From: SpSt-333 sp964371615
GTDB lineage: Bacteria > Bacteroidota > Ignavibacteria > UBA10030 > UBA8401
Length of the DNA stretch: 64,000 bases
NCBI GenBank assembly: GCA_964371615.1
Contig: CAYJMS010000002.1
Span: forward strand, 248,001 to 312,000
Direction of reading: 5' to 3'
Shown here: positions 44,840-52,486 of the stretch, piece by piece
Layout of the letters: each line of letters begins with the position of its first letter
Numbering within the stretch: the first letter of the stretch is position 1
Translations under genes and position numbers: made by a program
The notes under the pieces: model-generated
Seen by the model: the letters and a program-made list of their open reading frames with translations, nothing else
Database searches by the model: none
What the model was told of the DNA's origin: nothing

Positions 44840-46470
44840 GCTGCCTCCATTGGTCTGTACAATATCGTCCGCTGATTTTTTATCATCGTTTCTTTATGGC
44901 ATTGTTCGCATCGCACCGTGCGATGTTTTCCTGTCAGAGAAAAACGGGATTGCGTATCATGGTCAAACACGAGCGCCTTCCACCCTTTTTCAGTATGGCA
45001 CCGAGCGCACGCCGTCGCGCCGTTCTTTTGGAATTGTCCCGCATGCACATCCGTATGACATTGCGCGCACTGCATCGGAAGTCCCGTATACCGCGACACT
45101 CCGTCCGGCGTTGTGTGGCACTTTTTGCACGTCAGTTCGGCATGTTTTCCTTTGAGCGGAAATTTAGTTTTATCATGGGAAAATGTCACCGCTTCCCACG
45201 CATTTACCGTATGACAGGTTTCGCAGCCGTTGGTCATCCTCTGTTTGAATTCTCCCTTATGGACATCTTCATGACAGGTGATGCATTTCAATTCCTCATT
45301 CCACCGGAACTGCCTGGTGCACGCTCCCTTCACTTTTCCTTCTTTGTGGCAGCCCGCGCAGGAAACCGCGCGATGGGCGCCGAGGAGCGAAAACCTCGTC
45401 CCGTCATGGGCCGTCAATGTAAAAGTCGACGGTGCAAATCCTTCTTCGGTATGGCATGATTGACAATCTCCTCCGTCCGCACGTGCCGCAAACTGTTTCG
45501 CATGGGCATCCGCATGGCAATCCGTGCATTTTCCGAAGCGCGCAATCCGGAATCCCGGTTCTCCGTTCGGATTCTTTCCCGTTTTGTCCGCAGGATGACA
45601 CACCGCGCATTTTAATGCAGCATGTTTTCCTTTAAGAGGAAACAATGTTGTTTGATGATCGAACGACGTAATGCCGACTTTGCGCCACGATTCCGTTGTG
45701 TGGCAGGAGGAGCATTCCTGACGGAACTTTCCGCGGTGCGGATCGGTGTGGCACGATGTGCACGTGCCGAATTCCAATTGCACATACTGCGTTGCCGCGC
45801 CGTTCTGCCAGGTTTTTTTATGGCAGAGTCCGCATTGCACTTTTTCGTGGGAACCGGTCAATCGAAACCGCGCACGGTCATGCGAAAATTTCACCACCGG
45901 TTTCCATCCATTCACAGTATGACATTGCGTGCATTCTTGTGAGAACTGCCCGCGATGATTGTCTGCGTGACAGGAACGGCATGTAGTGCCGAGTCCGAGA
46001 AACGTCGTTGATTTTCTCTTGTCGGACAAAGCGCGGATATCTTCCGCCGCGATATTCTTTCCGGTATGACACTGCTCGCACTGCAGGGATCCATGTTTCC
46101 CCTCCAACCGGAATCCGGTCTGCGCGTGATCGAAATTCTTTTTGTCGAAACGGATCAGCGTAAACGACCGTCCGTGATGCTCCTTATGGCACTCGATGCA
46201 CTGCGTCCCTTTCACCGTTGCGTGATATCCTTTTCCGGCAGCGATTCGGCTGTCGATCTCCTTGTGGCATGTTAGGCAATTGCTGTTCGAAATCTCCTTC
46301 CCGATGGTGTGGCATTGCGTACAATTTCCGATCCCTTCCAAGTCCTTATGCGGTTCGGAAAGATCGCCGGGTGAAATCTGTGCGACGGACCATTGTACAA
46401 GGAGGAATAATGTGATGAGAAGCGGTCTCAAAAATGAAAATTTGTCACCCCGTAATACCGATCCTTTCAT
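44812..46470 (-). CDS. 20-haem c-type cytochrome
   Basis: About 552 residues with a signal peptide after ATG 46470 (FLRPLLITLFLLVQWSVAQ); an upstream ATG at 46494 would overlap the cytochrome b gene. I count 20 CxxCH motifs. Spacing is irregular, but many carry the same neighbourhood as the 25-haem protein: W-K/R-x-V, FSHDRARFRLTGSHEKVQC, FDHxTxLFPLKGKHAxLxC, and DxHxGxF between haems. It is clearly related to but older and less periodic than its neighbour. Position between cytochrome b and the 25-haem protein suggests it takes electrons from the inner membrane. Confidence 0.92.
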   Translation of the reverse strand: MKGSVLRGDKFSFLRPLLITLFLLVQWSVAQISPGDLSEPHKDLEGIGNCTQCHTIGKEISNSNCLTCHKEIDSRIAAGKGYHATVKGTQCIECHKEHHGRSFTLIRFDKKNFDHAQTGFRLEGKHGSLQCEQCHTGKNIAAEDIRALSDKRKSTTFLGLGTTCRSCHADNHRGQFSQECTQCHTVNGWKPVVKFSHDRARFRLTGSHEKVQCGLCHKKTWQNGAATQYVQLEFGTCTSCHTDPHRGKFRQECSSCHTTESWRKVGITSFDHQTTLFPLKGKHAALKCAVCHPADKTGKNPNGEPGFRIARFGKCTDCHADAHAKQFAARADGGDCQSCHTEEGFAPSTFTLTAHDGTRFSLLGAHRAVSCAGCHKEGKVKGACTRQFRWNEELKCITCHEDVHKGEFKQRMTNGCETCHTVNAWEAVTFSHDKTKFPLKGKHAELTCKKCHTTPDGVSRYTGLPMQCAQCHTDVHAGQFQKNGATACARCHTEKGWKALVFDHDTQSRFSLTGKHRTVRCEQCHKETMIKNQRTILYRPMEAACVDCHPAQ

Positions 46471-46481
46471 ATGTATCGCGT

Positions 46482-47357
46482 TTAAAAGATCCATGTATAC
46501 CCGAAGGCTATGGCGACGCCGACATGGATCAATAATATGACGAACATGATGATGGTGAACGGAAGGTGTATGACATGCCAGTAATGAAAATAATGTTTCA
46601 ACCGTTCCAAAAAGAGTATGCGCCGTGTCAGGCGGATCCGTTCCGCTGCGAGGGAGACCACCTTTCGGGAAACGGCAGGATCGACAGCACGGCCGTGCAG
46701 GTGACGGATGACGCCGTGCAACCGGAATCGGAGCATCAGATCTCCGGTGATAAAAAACCAGAGCAGCGCAAAAAACGAATCCGATCCATGTCTTTTGGGA
46801 GACGCCAGTGCGTCGATCTTCAGGATATCGATCTCGTCCAAACCGTAATCCTCCAGCAGCACTTTCTTTAATCCATCATTCGTCACTTCCAGTTCCTTCA
46901 TGTCGAGTTCGTTCCCTTGTATCCCTTTGGGAATCTGCACATACAAGTAGCGCCCCACAATACCGCTCATCACCACTGCCGTCATGCTCCAAAAACTGAC
47001 CGCCACAATCCCACCGAATTTGAACGTTGTATGGTAAAGCACCAGAACGGGACCCAGCAGACAGAGAAAAATATGGAACTCAAGAAAATGCTTTATCCTC
47101 CCCACATCGCGCAGCGCTTTGATTCGTTTGCGCGATGAATACATTGCCACGCCGATAATGATCATGGCAGAACCGGCCATGCCGTACCCGTGACTTTCCA
47201 GCCCGCTCGGTTTCAACACTCCATACTCAGGATGAAACGGCCGCTCCTCTTCCACCAACAGATAATAATCGGCATTTTTCACACCGATGGATACCGCCGA
47301 CGTAAGGGCAATAATGAATAGTAATATTATATAGAGTCGGTGAACTGTTGAATTCAT
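46482..47357 (-). CDS. Transmembrane cytochrome b-like protein of the multihaem locus
   Basis: About 291 residues with five predicted transmembrane helices. His residues cluster in membrane positions suited to haem b: GLESHGYGMAG, RIKHFLEFHIFLCLLG, VLVLYHTTFKFGG and the last helix HYWHVIHLPFTIIMFVILLI ending near HVGVAIAFG. A cytoplasmic loop of about 110 residues separates helices 4 and 5. It probably oxidises quinol and feeds the 20-haem cytochrome, with which it overlaps or nearly abuts. A TTG at 47363 is in frame; ATG 47357 is preferred. It is not a Qcr/PetB protein. Confidence 0.75.
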   Translation of the reverse strand: MNSTVHRLYIILLFIIALTSAVSIGVKNADYYLLVEEERPFHPEYGVLKPSGLESHGYGMAGSAMIIIGVAMYSSRKRIKALRDVGRIKHFLEFHIFLCLLGPVLVLYHTTFKFGGIVAVSFWSMTAVVMSGIVGRYLYVQIPKGIQGNELDMKELEVTNDGLKKVLLEDYGLDEIDILKIDALASPKRHGSDSFFALLWFFITGDLMLRFRLHGVIRHLHGRAVDPAVSRKVVSLAAERIRLTRRILFLERLKHYFHYWHVIHLPFTIIMFVILLIHVGVAIAFGYTWIF

Positions 47358-47495
47358 TGACAAATGATTGATCGATGTGATTCTTTTATGTAATTGGATA
47401 TAATATCGAATTTCACTTCTAAATTAAATAACCGGAGTCACAATCTTGGGGTGAATTAAGAGAGTTTTGTCTGGTTTTGGAAGTAAATGATGAAA

Positions 47496-47549
47496 CAAAT
47501 ATATCGTTGCAAAATTACAAGATTGCAAGATTACAAGATTGAAGTAACT
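47496..47549 (+). repeat. TATCGTTGCAA element, copy d
   Basis: Same as copy a through GATTACAAGATTGAAG, then TAACTGAAGACAGAAGACGG. Preceded by ATGATGAAA as in copy a. Confidence 0.78.
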
Positions 47550-47612
47550 GAAGACAGAAGACGGAATACAGAATTCAGAATAATGAAGAAATCTAGTAAC
47601 TGAGAAATCCCA

Positions 47613-47672
47613 AAATAAATTCGGGGTGACGTATTTAAGAGTTACGTCATGCTGACGAATGTCAGCATCTAT
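47613..47672 (+). repeat. 60-bp direct repeat, left copy, with ATGCTGAC hairpin
   Basis: Identical base for base to 48178-48237. Begins AAATAAATTCGGGGTGACG and ends GTCAGCATCTAT. Contains the palindrome ATGCTGAC (47649-47656) / GTCAGCAT (47661-47668). It lies 3 nt beyond the GIY-YIG stop codon. Confidence 0.9.
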
Positions 47673-47675
47673 TGG

Positions 47676-47957
47676 TTATCTCTCCATTATATCTTTTAAC
47701 TCAGGATTGACGGATTTTATAAGATTAAATTTCCAATCTCTATGCCATCGCTTTAGTTGCTTTTCGCGAGCGATGGCAAGCTGAATCGACTGATATTCTT
47801 CAAAATACATGAGATAGAATACTTTATACTTCGCAGTAAATGCTGATGCTGTTCCGTTGCGGTGTTCGGCAATTCTAATTTCTAGATTATTAGTTACGCC
47901 AATATACAATGTGGTTCTTGTGTAATTGCTAAGGATATAAACATATCCCCTTTTCAT
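47676..47957 (-). CDS. Small GIY-YIG nuclease (YhbQ/UPF0213-like)
   Basis: A 93-residue protein that is a single GIY-YIG domain. It begins KRGYVYILSNYTRTTLYIGV, giving the paired YVY/YIG strands, followed by TNNLEIRIAEHRNG, FTAKYKVFYLMYFEEY and AIAREKQLKRWHRDWK, the usual catalytic Arg/Glu helices and basic tail. Such stand-alone domains are DNA nucleases of unclear role and are very common in Bacteroidota. It is flanked on both sides by the perfect 60-bp direct repeats, as though it were a cassette. Confidence 0.92.
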   Translation of the reverse strand: MKRGYVYILSNYTRTTLYIGVTNNLEIRIAEHRNGTASAFTAKYKVFYLMYFEEYQSIQLAIAREKQLKRWHRDWKFNLIKSVNPELKDIMER

Positions 47958-48177
47958 ACACAGGTCCTTTTATGTGGGTGTGGTTAGTGATTATTTTAAA
48001 TTCTGCGTGTTGGGCGGTAAGTTCTCGTTGCTCTGCAGATTGTCAGTGACTATATACTACTTGGCAGGATATGAATCAAGCCTGTCATTAAGAATTTTCT
48101 AGGATAGGGGGTGATACGAAAGAATGGTTCGTCATGCTGACGTATGTCAGCATCTATCATGATCATCACAGACCCCG

Positions 48178-48237
48178 AAATAAATTCGGGGTGACGTATT
48201 TAAGAGTTACGTCATGCTGACGAATGTCAGCATCTAT
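48178..48237 (+). repeat. 60-bp direct repeat, right copy
   Basis: Perfect match to 47613-47672, in the same orientation, 565 bp away. A third, partial copy holding only the palindromic half is at 48131-48157 with one change. Confidence 0.9.
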
Positions 48238-48254
48238 ACCTAAAATATAGAATT

Positions 48255-48281
48255 TTGCAATCTTGTAATCTTGCAACGATA
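48255..48281 (-). repeat. TATCGTTGCAA element, inverted copy f
   Basis: On the minus strand TATCGTTGCAAGATTACAAG starts directly after the TAG stop of the DUF2779 gene (48284-48282), exactly as copy e does after actB. Confidence 0.78.
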
Positions 48282-49878
48282 CTATTTCACCATTTTTCCC
48301 AATTCATCAACAATATACACCATTGCCATTGTATCCAATGTGCAATACTCAACAAGGTTTTTTCTCACTTTATTTCTTTCTTCTTCCGATACATCTTCCC
48401 CGAACGTTACTCGCAGGTATCCGCTGCTTGCCGTGCCGCCGTCGGCGATTGCCATGCCGTCGTATCCTTTGCCGGTGATGGCGGGCAGGACCGATTTGAT
48501 CGATGCGCTGCCGAGTTGATCGGGATGATAATAATGAAACGCTCTAAACGGATCGAGCAGGTCGACGATTCTCGCCTGGATCATCTCGTTCCATTGACTA
48601 TACCCGCCAATGGCGGCGGAGGCATTTTTTAATACTCCTTTTTCAAATGGTGCGTTGTATGTGAGGATCGTTCCTTTGGCGCCGAGATGCTTCTGTAACT
48701 CTGTAAGAAATTCAGACCGGGGATCATCTTTTCCCTCCGCGAGAAAACCGACATGCTCCGGCCGCGCACCGGGCTCTGACTGAATGTGTAATGAGAACTG
48801 GAACGGTATCTGCTCAAACGGACGGGTCTTATCATACACCGGTACGGCAGAGCCGATCGTTTCGAAGTCGAGGTAATATAAGGGATACTCCAATCCGTCG
48901 AGAAACTCTTTTATCTCTTCTTTTTCGACGTGCGGTTTGTTTGTGCGGACGGATTCGATCTGTATTTTTTGCTTTTCGGAGAGTTTGGCATTTGCGTCGA
49001 TGTTGCGCACATCCCAGATGCCATGTTCAATGAGCGCAAATGCTTTTTTTGAGGATAAGCGGGAAAGCGTATGGGGATTATGCTTCGGGAGAAACTTCCA
49101 GCAAACCTCGGTCATGATGCATTCGTAGGGATAACTGCAATGCGGGCCGATCGGGATTTCGGGGGATCGTTTCACCGCTATCACTTTTACCATCTCTTCC
49201 AGGCGTTGCTCTACCGCATCCAGCAGCGGTATCACCTGATCCGTAACATCCACCTTCACAAAAAGTTGCTCCGGATCGATCTCCCCCTCCCGCACATATT
49301 TATTATTGATATGCATCAGATAACATTTATTGATCGTCAATCCCGCGCCGGAATATGTGTACCATTGCAACGCCAGATCGTGCAGATTTACTTCTTTTAC
49401 GGTGGTCGAACTCTTCACTTCGATAATATCCCACTTCAACTTCCCTACCGGGTCCAGAATATCTACCCTTGCATAAGCATTCTTATACAAAAACGCCGCT
49501 TCAAAGAGCGGCTTGCGGGGACTTAGCGTTCCCCTTAGCGTTCCCAACGCTTCAAGCGTTGGGAACCGCTTCGGTATTCTTAGACAGCGTTGGGAACGCC
49601 TCCGGCAATTTAACCTCAACCCCCATCTCTCTCAAAATCTCATACGTCTTCTTAACTACGCTTTCATACTCAATTAGGTCCTTACCGACCTCGATGCCCT
49701 CACGAAATATCTTCCTCGCATACTCCCCCACCAGATGCCCCTGATCGAATATCGCCTGCGTGCCTGCGTCGATTGCGGGGATGAGATCTTTTGCATTATA
49801 CTGGTGCCAGAGGAGTTTGGGGCACTGTAATCCTGAGAGATATTTGGATTTTGATAAAAATATAGAGGGATTTGGCAT
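48282..49878 (-). pseudogene. DUF2779 protein gene split by a frameshift in a repeat insertion
   Basis: Two reading frames make one family member. The 5' part (49878-49552) has SKSKYLSGLQCPKLLWHQY, then TQAIFDQGHLVGEYARKIF, the Cas4-like N-terminus of DUF2779. The 3' part (from about 49530 to 48282) has EAAFLYKNAYARVDILDP, WDIIEVKSS, a CSYPYECIMTEVCW cysteine group and an exonuclease-like domain (YYLDFETIGSAVP, TYNAPFEKGVL, NLVEYCTLDTMAMV). The frames meet in 49521-49599, a palindromic AGCGTTCCCAACGCT-rich segment where family members normally run straight on. As sequenced, the full product is not made without frameshifting. A sequencing error could also explain it. Confidence 0.8.
49521..49599. 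repeat. Palindromic AGCGTTCCCAACGCT cluster inside the DUF2779 gene
   Basis: AGCGTTCCCAACGCT at 49537-49551, its inverse AGCGTTGGGAACCGCT at 49555-49570, another AGCGTTGGGAACGC at 49586-49599 and a partial unit at about 49523-49533. The first two can form a 15-bp stem. This looks like short palindromic repeat insertion. Confidence 0.75.
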
Positions 49879-50005
49879 TAGGAGTAAGGAATTAGGAAAT
49901 AGTCATTCGTCATTGGTAATTTGTAAGCGGTAATTGTTAATCTGAAATCTGTCATCTGATTTCTGACTTCCGTATTCAGTATTCTGTCTTCTGTCTTCTG
50001 CTTTT

Positions 50006-50287
50006 CTAATCCCACAACATCGTCATTCCCTCATTTTCCATTTCATTTCCGCATTGGGGACATACATCAGGATATTTCCATGTCTGAAAACGGTGCTTTT
50101 TCGATTTTGGGCAGCGGGGTGCTTTTTCTTCCATTGTTCTTGTATCCAACACCACTACATCATATAACTTTTTGCAGTCCAGACAATGAATTGTCTTTAA
50201 TACCACAAGCATACCGGCGGATGAATCGCCGCACACGTCGGCAGTGTAATTACATTTTTGGCATTTAAATGAATATCGATTACCCAT
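50006..50287 (-). CDS. Small zinc-ribbon protein, 93 aa
   Basis: Contains paired cysteines suggesting two zinc sites: FKCQKCNYTADVCG with HCLDCKKLYDV, and APRCPKSKKHRFQTW with DVCPQCGNEME. No catalytic motif. It is 15 bp downstream of an unrecognised gene at the edge of the AT-rich island but is less AT-rich than McrBC. Role unknown; could be a nucleic-acid or protein-binding accessory. Confidence 0.7.
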   Translation of the reverse strand: MGNRYSFKCQKCNYTADVCGDSSAGMLVVLKTIHCLDCKKLYDVVVLDTRTMEEKAPRCPKSKKHRFQTWKYPDVCPQCGNEMENEGMTMLWD

Positions 50288-50302
50288 ATGCGATAATTGA
50301 TC

Positions 50303-50947
50303 TTACAATTCGGTAAAACTACTGTTTTTATACTCGAACAAATGAATCATTCTTAAAAGATTATCCTTATCATCACTATCCCAGTATGATTTTAATCCTT
50401 GTGCTTTTCCAGGGGTAGGCCAAAAACCATAGTATAATTTACCCTCATGGAATCCATTATCCATTTTATTTATGATATCATCAATTGTACGAATCCTTCT
50501 TAATATGTATTCTGATACGTTATCTTGATGTTGATTTAATCCATTCAAATACAAATAATTTTCTGACTTTACTACAATTAGTTTCCCAAAATCCTCAGTC
50601 ATCGCTGTCATGGAAGTAGCAGATTCCGATTCAATTGCCCACAACAGTTTTTTAACTATTTTTGAGGTAGAAGTATTCTTTATATGATCAGTAATTTCTA
50701 TTTTTTCACAAATGACTCCATCTAGTAACCATTCACCTCTTTCTTTCCCGGATCCATCCTTTTTAACCTTTTGAACATGTTTAATATATTTATTCTGTTG
50801 CTCCGATGTAAGATGCTTATAGAATATACCTTTTACGACTTCTTCTACGAATTTAGCCGATCTAATTGTATTGGAACTAATATTGGATTTTTCTTTAATT
50901 GCAATTGAGAACGCTTCTGCAATAGTTTCTTTAAGTGTATTCCCCAT
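50303..50947 (-). CDS. Hypothetical protein next to McrBC
   Basis: 214 residues, AT-rich like the McrBC genes. No recognised domain. Features: helical N-terminus (LKETIAEAFSIAIKEKSNIS), WLLDGVICEKIEI followed by KLLWAIESESATSM, then YYGFWPTPGKAQGLKSYW. The D...E-x-E arrangement (WLLDG, then AIESES) is loosely like restriction-type nucleases but lacks a convincing lysine. It starts about 140 bp after mcrC, on the same strand, so it may be an accessory of that system. Confidence 0.6.
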   Translation of the reverse strand: MGNTLKETIAEAFSIAIKEKSNISSNTIRSAKFVEEVVKGIFYKHLTSEQQNKYIKHVQKVKKDGSGKERGEWLLDGVICEKIEITDHIKNTSTSKIVKKLLWAIESESATSMTAMTEDFGKLIVVKSENYLYLNGLNQHQDNVSEYILRRIRTIDDIINKMDNGFHEGKLYYGFWPTPGKAQGLKSYWDSDDKDNLLRMIHLFEYKNSSFTEL

Positions 50948-51089
50948 TGTAATATTATTTAGAATTAGTAGATGAATAATTTATATTTCTTACTACCATA
51001 TATTTGTGGCACCCCACCGACGATATCGAGAATAGACTCATTCCCAATTAGTTATACACAATTATTTAATAACGTTTTTCATATTATTA

Positions 51090-52478
51090 TCATTGATATA
51101 AAATCCCTTGAAGCTGGTCTTTTATAAATGCATCTTTTTCTTTATTGGTTTGAGAATTGACAAAAATATCCAATTTGGCAACCTTTATTTTTATAATATC
51201 ATCAGACAGTGAGTCTTTTATTGTATACTCTTTAGGTCCTGTTTCTACATCAGATATATATTTTGGATATAGTATTAATCCATTAAGCACTTTTCGCCTT
51301 ATGCAATAGCTTAACATCTGATAAAGATCACTTTGACTGATACCACTCTTTTTATCAATTGCTGAGAAGTCTGCCGGTTTATTCTTTGTATCGATAATCA
51401 GAAATGGCTTATTTTCCCTTTCAATATATATATCATGTCTTAATTGAAATATATGTTCTTCGGTGAGATAAAGGTCAGACTTTTGAGAATATACTTGTAA
51501 ACCATCATTAGACAAATGATATTTCATAAAACCAGCTACAAATCTTTCAAACAATGAATCCATATCAAAGAAGAAATGAAACAATTCAATCCTACCTTCA
51601 ACAAAATCCATTTCGCTATTTGCTAAGATCATTTTAGCATAATTCAGTATTGGTCGTAAATCTCTTTGGAATTGATTTAATACTACTTTGTCACAATCAA
51701 TTGATGAGTACAATTGATAATCTACATCCGGTAAAAGACTAAGTATTTTTCTCAATAATTGTTGATTGATGTCAGACTTTGTAGTATGTAACAAGATAGA
51801 GGTAACATATTTAATTATTCTATTAAACAAATTGTTCTCTTGGAACTGAGAGTATATACAATAATGATGATATGCTTTCCCACGCACGACATTTTGGATA
51901 ATGTGTTCAGAAAAAAGCAGTTTTCCCTTAATCGTATTTACATTTTCTTCAACAATATCGTAATATTTGAAAATGTTCCGTTCTAAGGCTAATAATGTAT
52001 TTTCAGCAAATAGATAAATTATTATTTCTAAGATATCGGACGAGTAGTGGTGTTTGCTGAGTGCGGAAGAAGATTGGGGGAGATTTAGTTGATATGCGTA
52101 TCGTAGAAAATACAATAAATTGTTTGTAGCACGGAGGATGATTTCATTTTCTGACAGAGTTTCTTTATCGCTTGGTTCTGTTATTTTTGGAAGGACAGTA
52201 ACTCTTAGTTTTGAAGTCTGAATTACACCTACATATTTATGTGCTTTTAGATCATTTCCATTACTTAATATTGAAACAAATCTTTGAATATTTTCTTCTT
52301 CTTCATCATTATTCTCCTTATACCCCCAAACAGACTTATTTCTTGAATCCCAGGATTCTTTTAATGCTTTATCTAAACTTGTTACAGCAGAAGTTAATTC
52401 TTCAGAATTTCCAACAAAGGTATCAAATGCATTAATTCGTATTTGTTGCTCAAACAATATAATATGTTGAATTGGCAT
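51090..52478 (-). CDS. mcrC: McrC-type restriction nuclease subunit
   Basis: A 462-residue McrC. Signature MDSLFERFVAGFMKYHL (306-322) precedes a PD-(D/E)xK site: Asp349 (LRHDIYIERE), Asp363 and Lys365 (IIDTKNK), with SQSDLYQMLSYC downstream. The N-terminal 200 residues match the McrB-contacting part of McrC (KYVGVIQTSKLRVTVLPKI). McrC cleaves DNA when activated by the McrB GTPase ring. It follows mcrB by 8 bp. Very AT-rich relative to the flanking chromosome, which suggests horizontal gain. Confidence 0.92.
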   Translation of the reverse strand: MPIQHIILFEQQIRINAFDTFVGNSEELTSAVTSLDKALKESWDSRNKSVWGYKENNDEEEENIQRFVSILSNGNDLKAHKYVGVIQTSKLRVTVLPKITEPSDKETLSENEIILRATNNLLYFLRYAYQLNLPQSSSALSKHHYSSDILEIIIYLFAENTLLALERNIFKYYDIVEENVNTIKGKLLFSEHIIQNVVRGKAYHHYCIYSQFQENNLFNRIIKYVTSILLHTTKSDINQQLLRKILSLLPDVDYQLYSSIDCDKVVLNQFQRDLRPILNYAKMILANSEMDFVEGRIELFHFFFDMDSLFERFVAGFMKYHLSNDGLQVYSQKSDLYLTEEHIFQLRHDIYIERENKPFLIIDTKNKPADFSAIDKKSGISQSDLYQMLSYCIRRKVLNGLILYPKYISDVETGPKEYTIKDSLSDDIIKIKVAKLDIFVNSQTNKEKDAFIKDQLQGILYQ

Positions 52479-52486
52479 TATCTTTA

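Larger units (their letters stand above)
47358..47675. repeat. Spacer left of the GIY-YIG gene
   Basis: No gene. TATCGTTGCAA element copy d (47496-47549), a GAAGACAGAAGACGG stutter, then the left copy of a perfect 60-bp direct repeat (47613-47672). Confidence 0.7.
47958..48281. repeat. Spacer right of the GIY-YIG gene
   Basis: No gene. Contains an ATGCTGAC hairpin copy with GTATG as spacer (48131-48157), the right 60-bp repeat (48178-48237) and inverted TATCGTTGCAA element copy f (48255-48281) touching the DUF2779 stop codon. Confidence 0.7.

Noticed and set aside
47613..48237. Insertion sequence with GIY-YIG transposase
   Set aside because: The repeats are direct, not terminal inverted, no target duplication is visible, and GIY-YIG domains of this small type are not known transposases; kept only as a hypothesis in findings.
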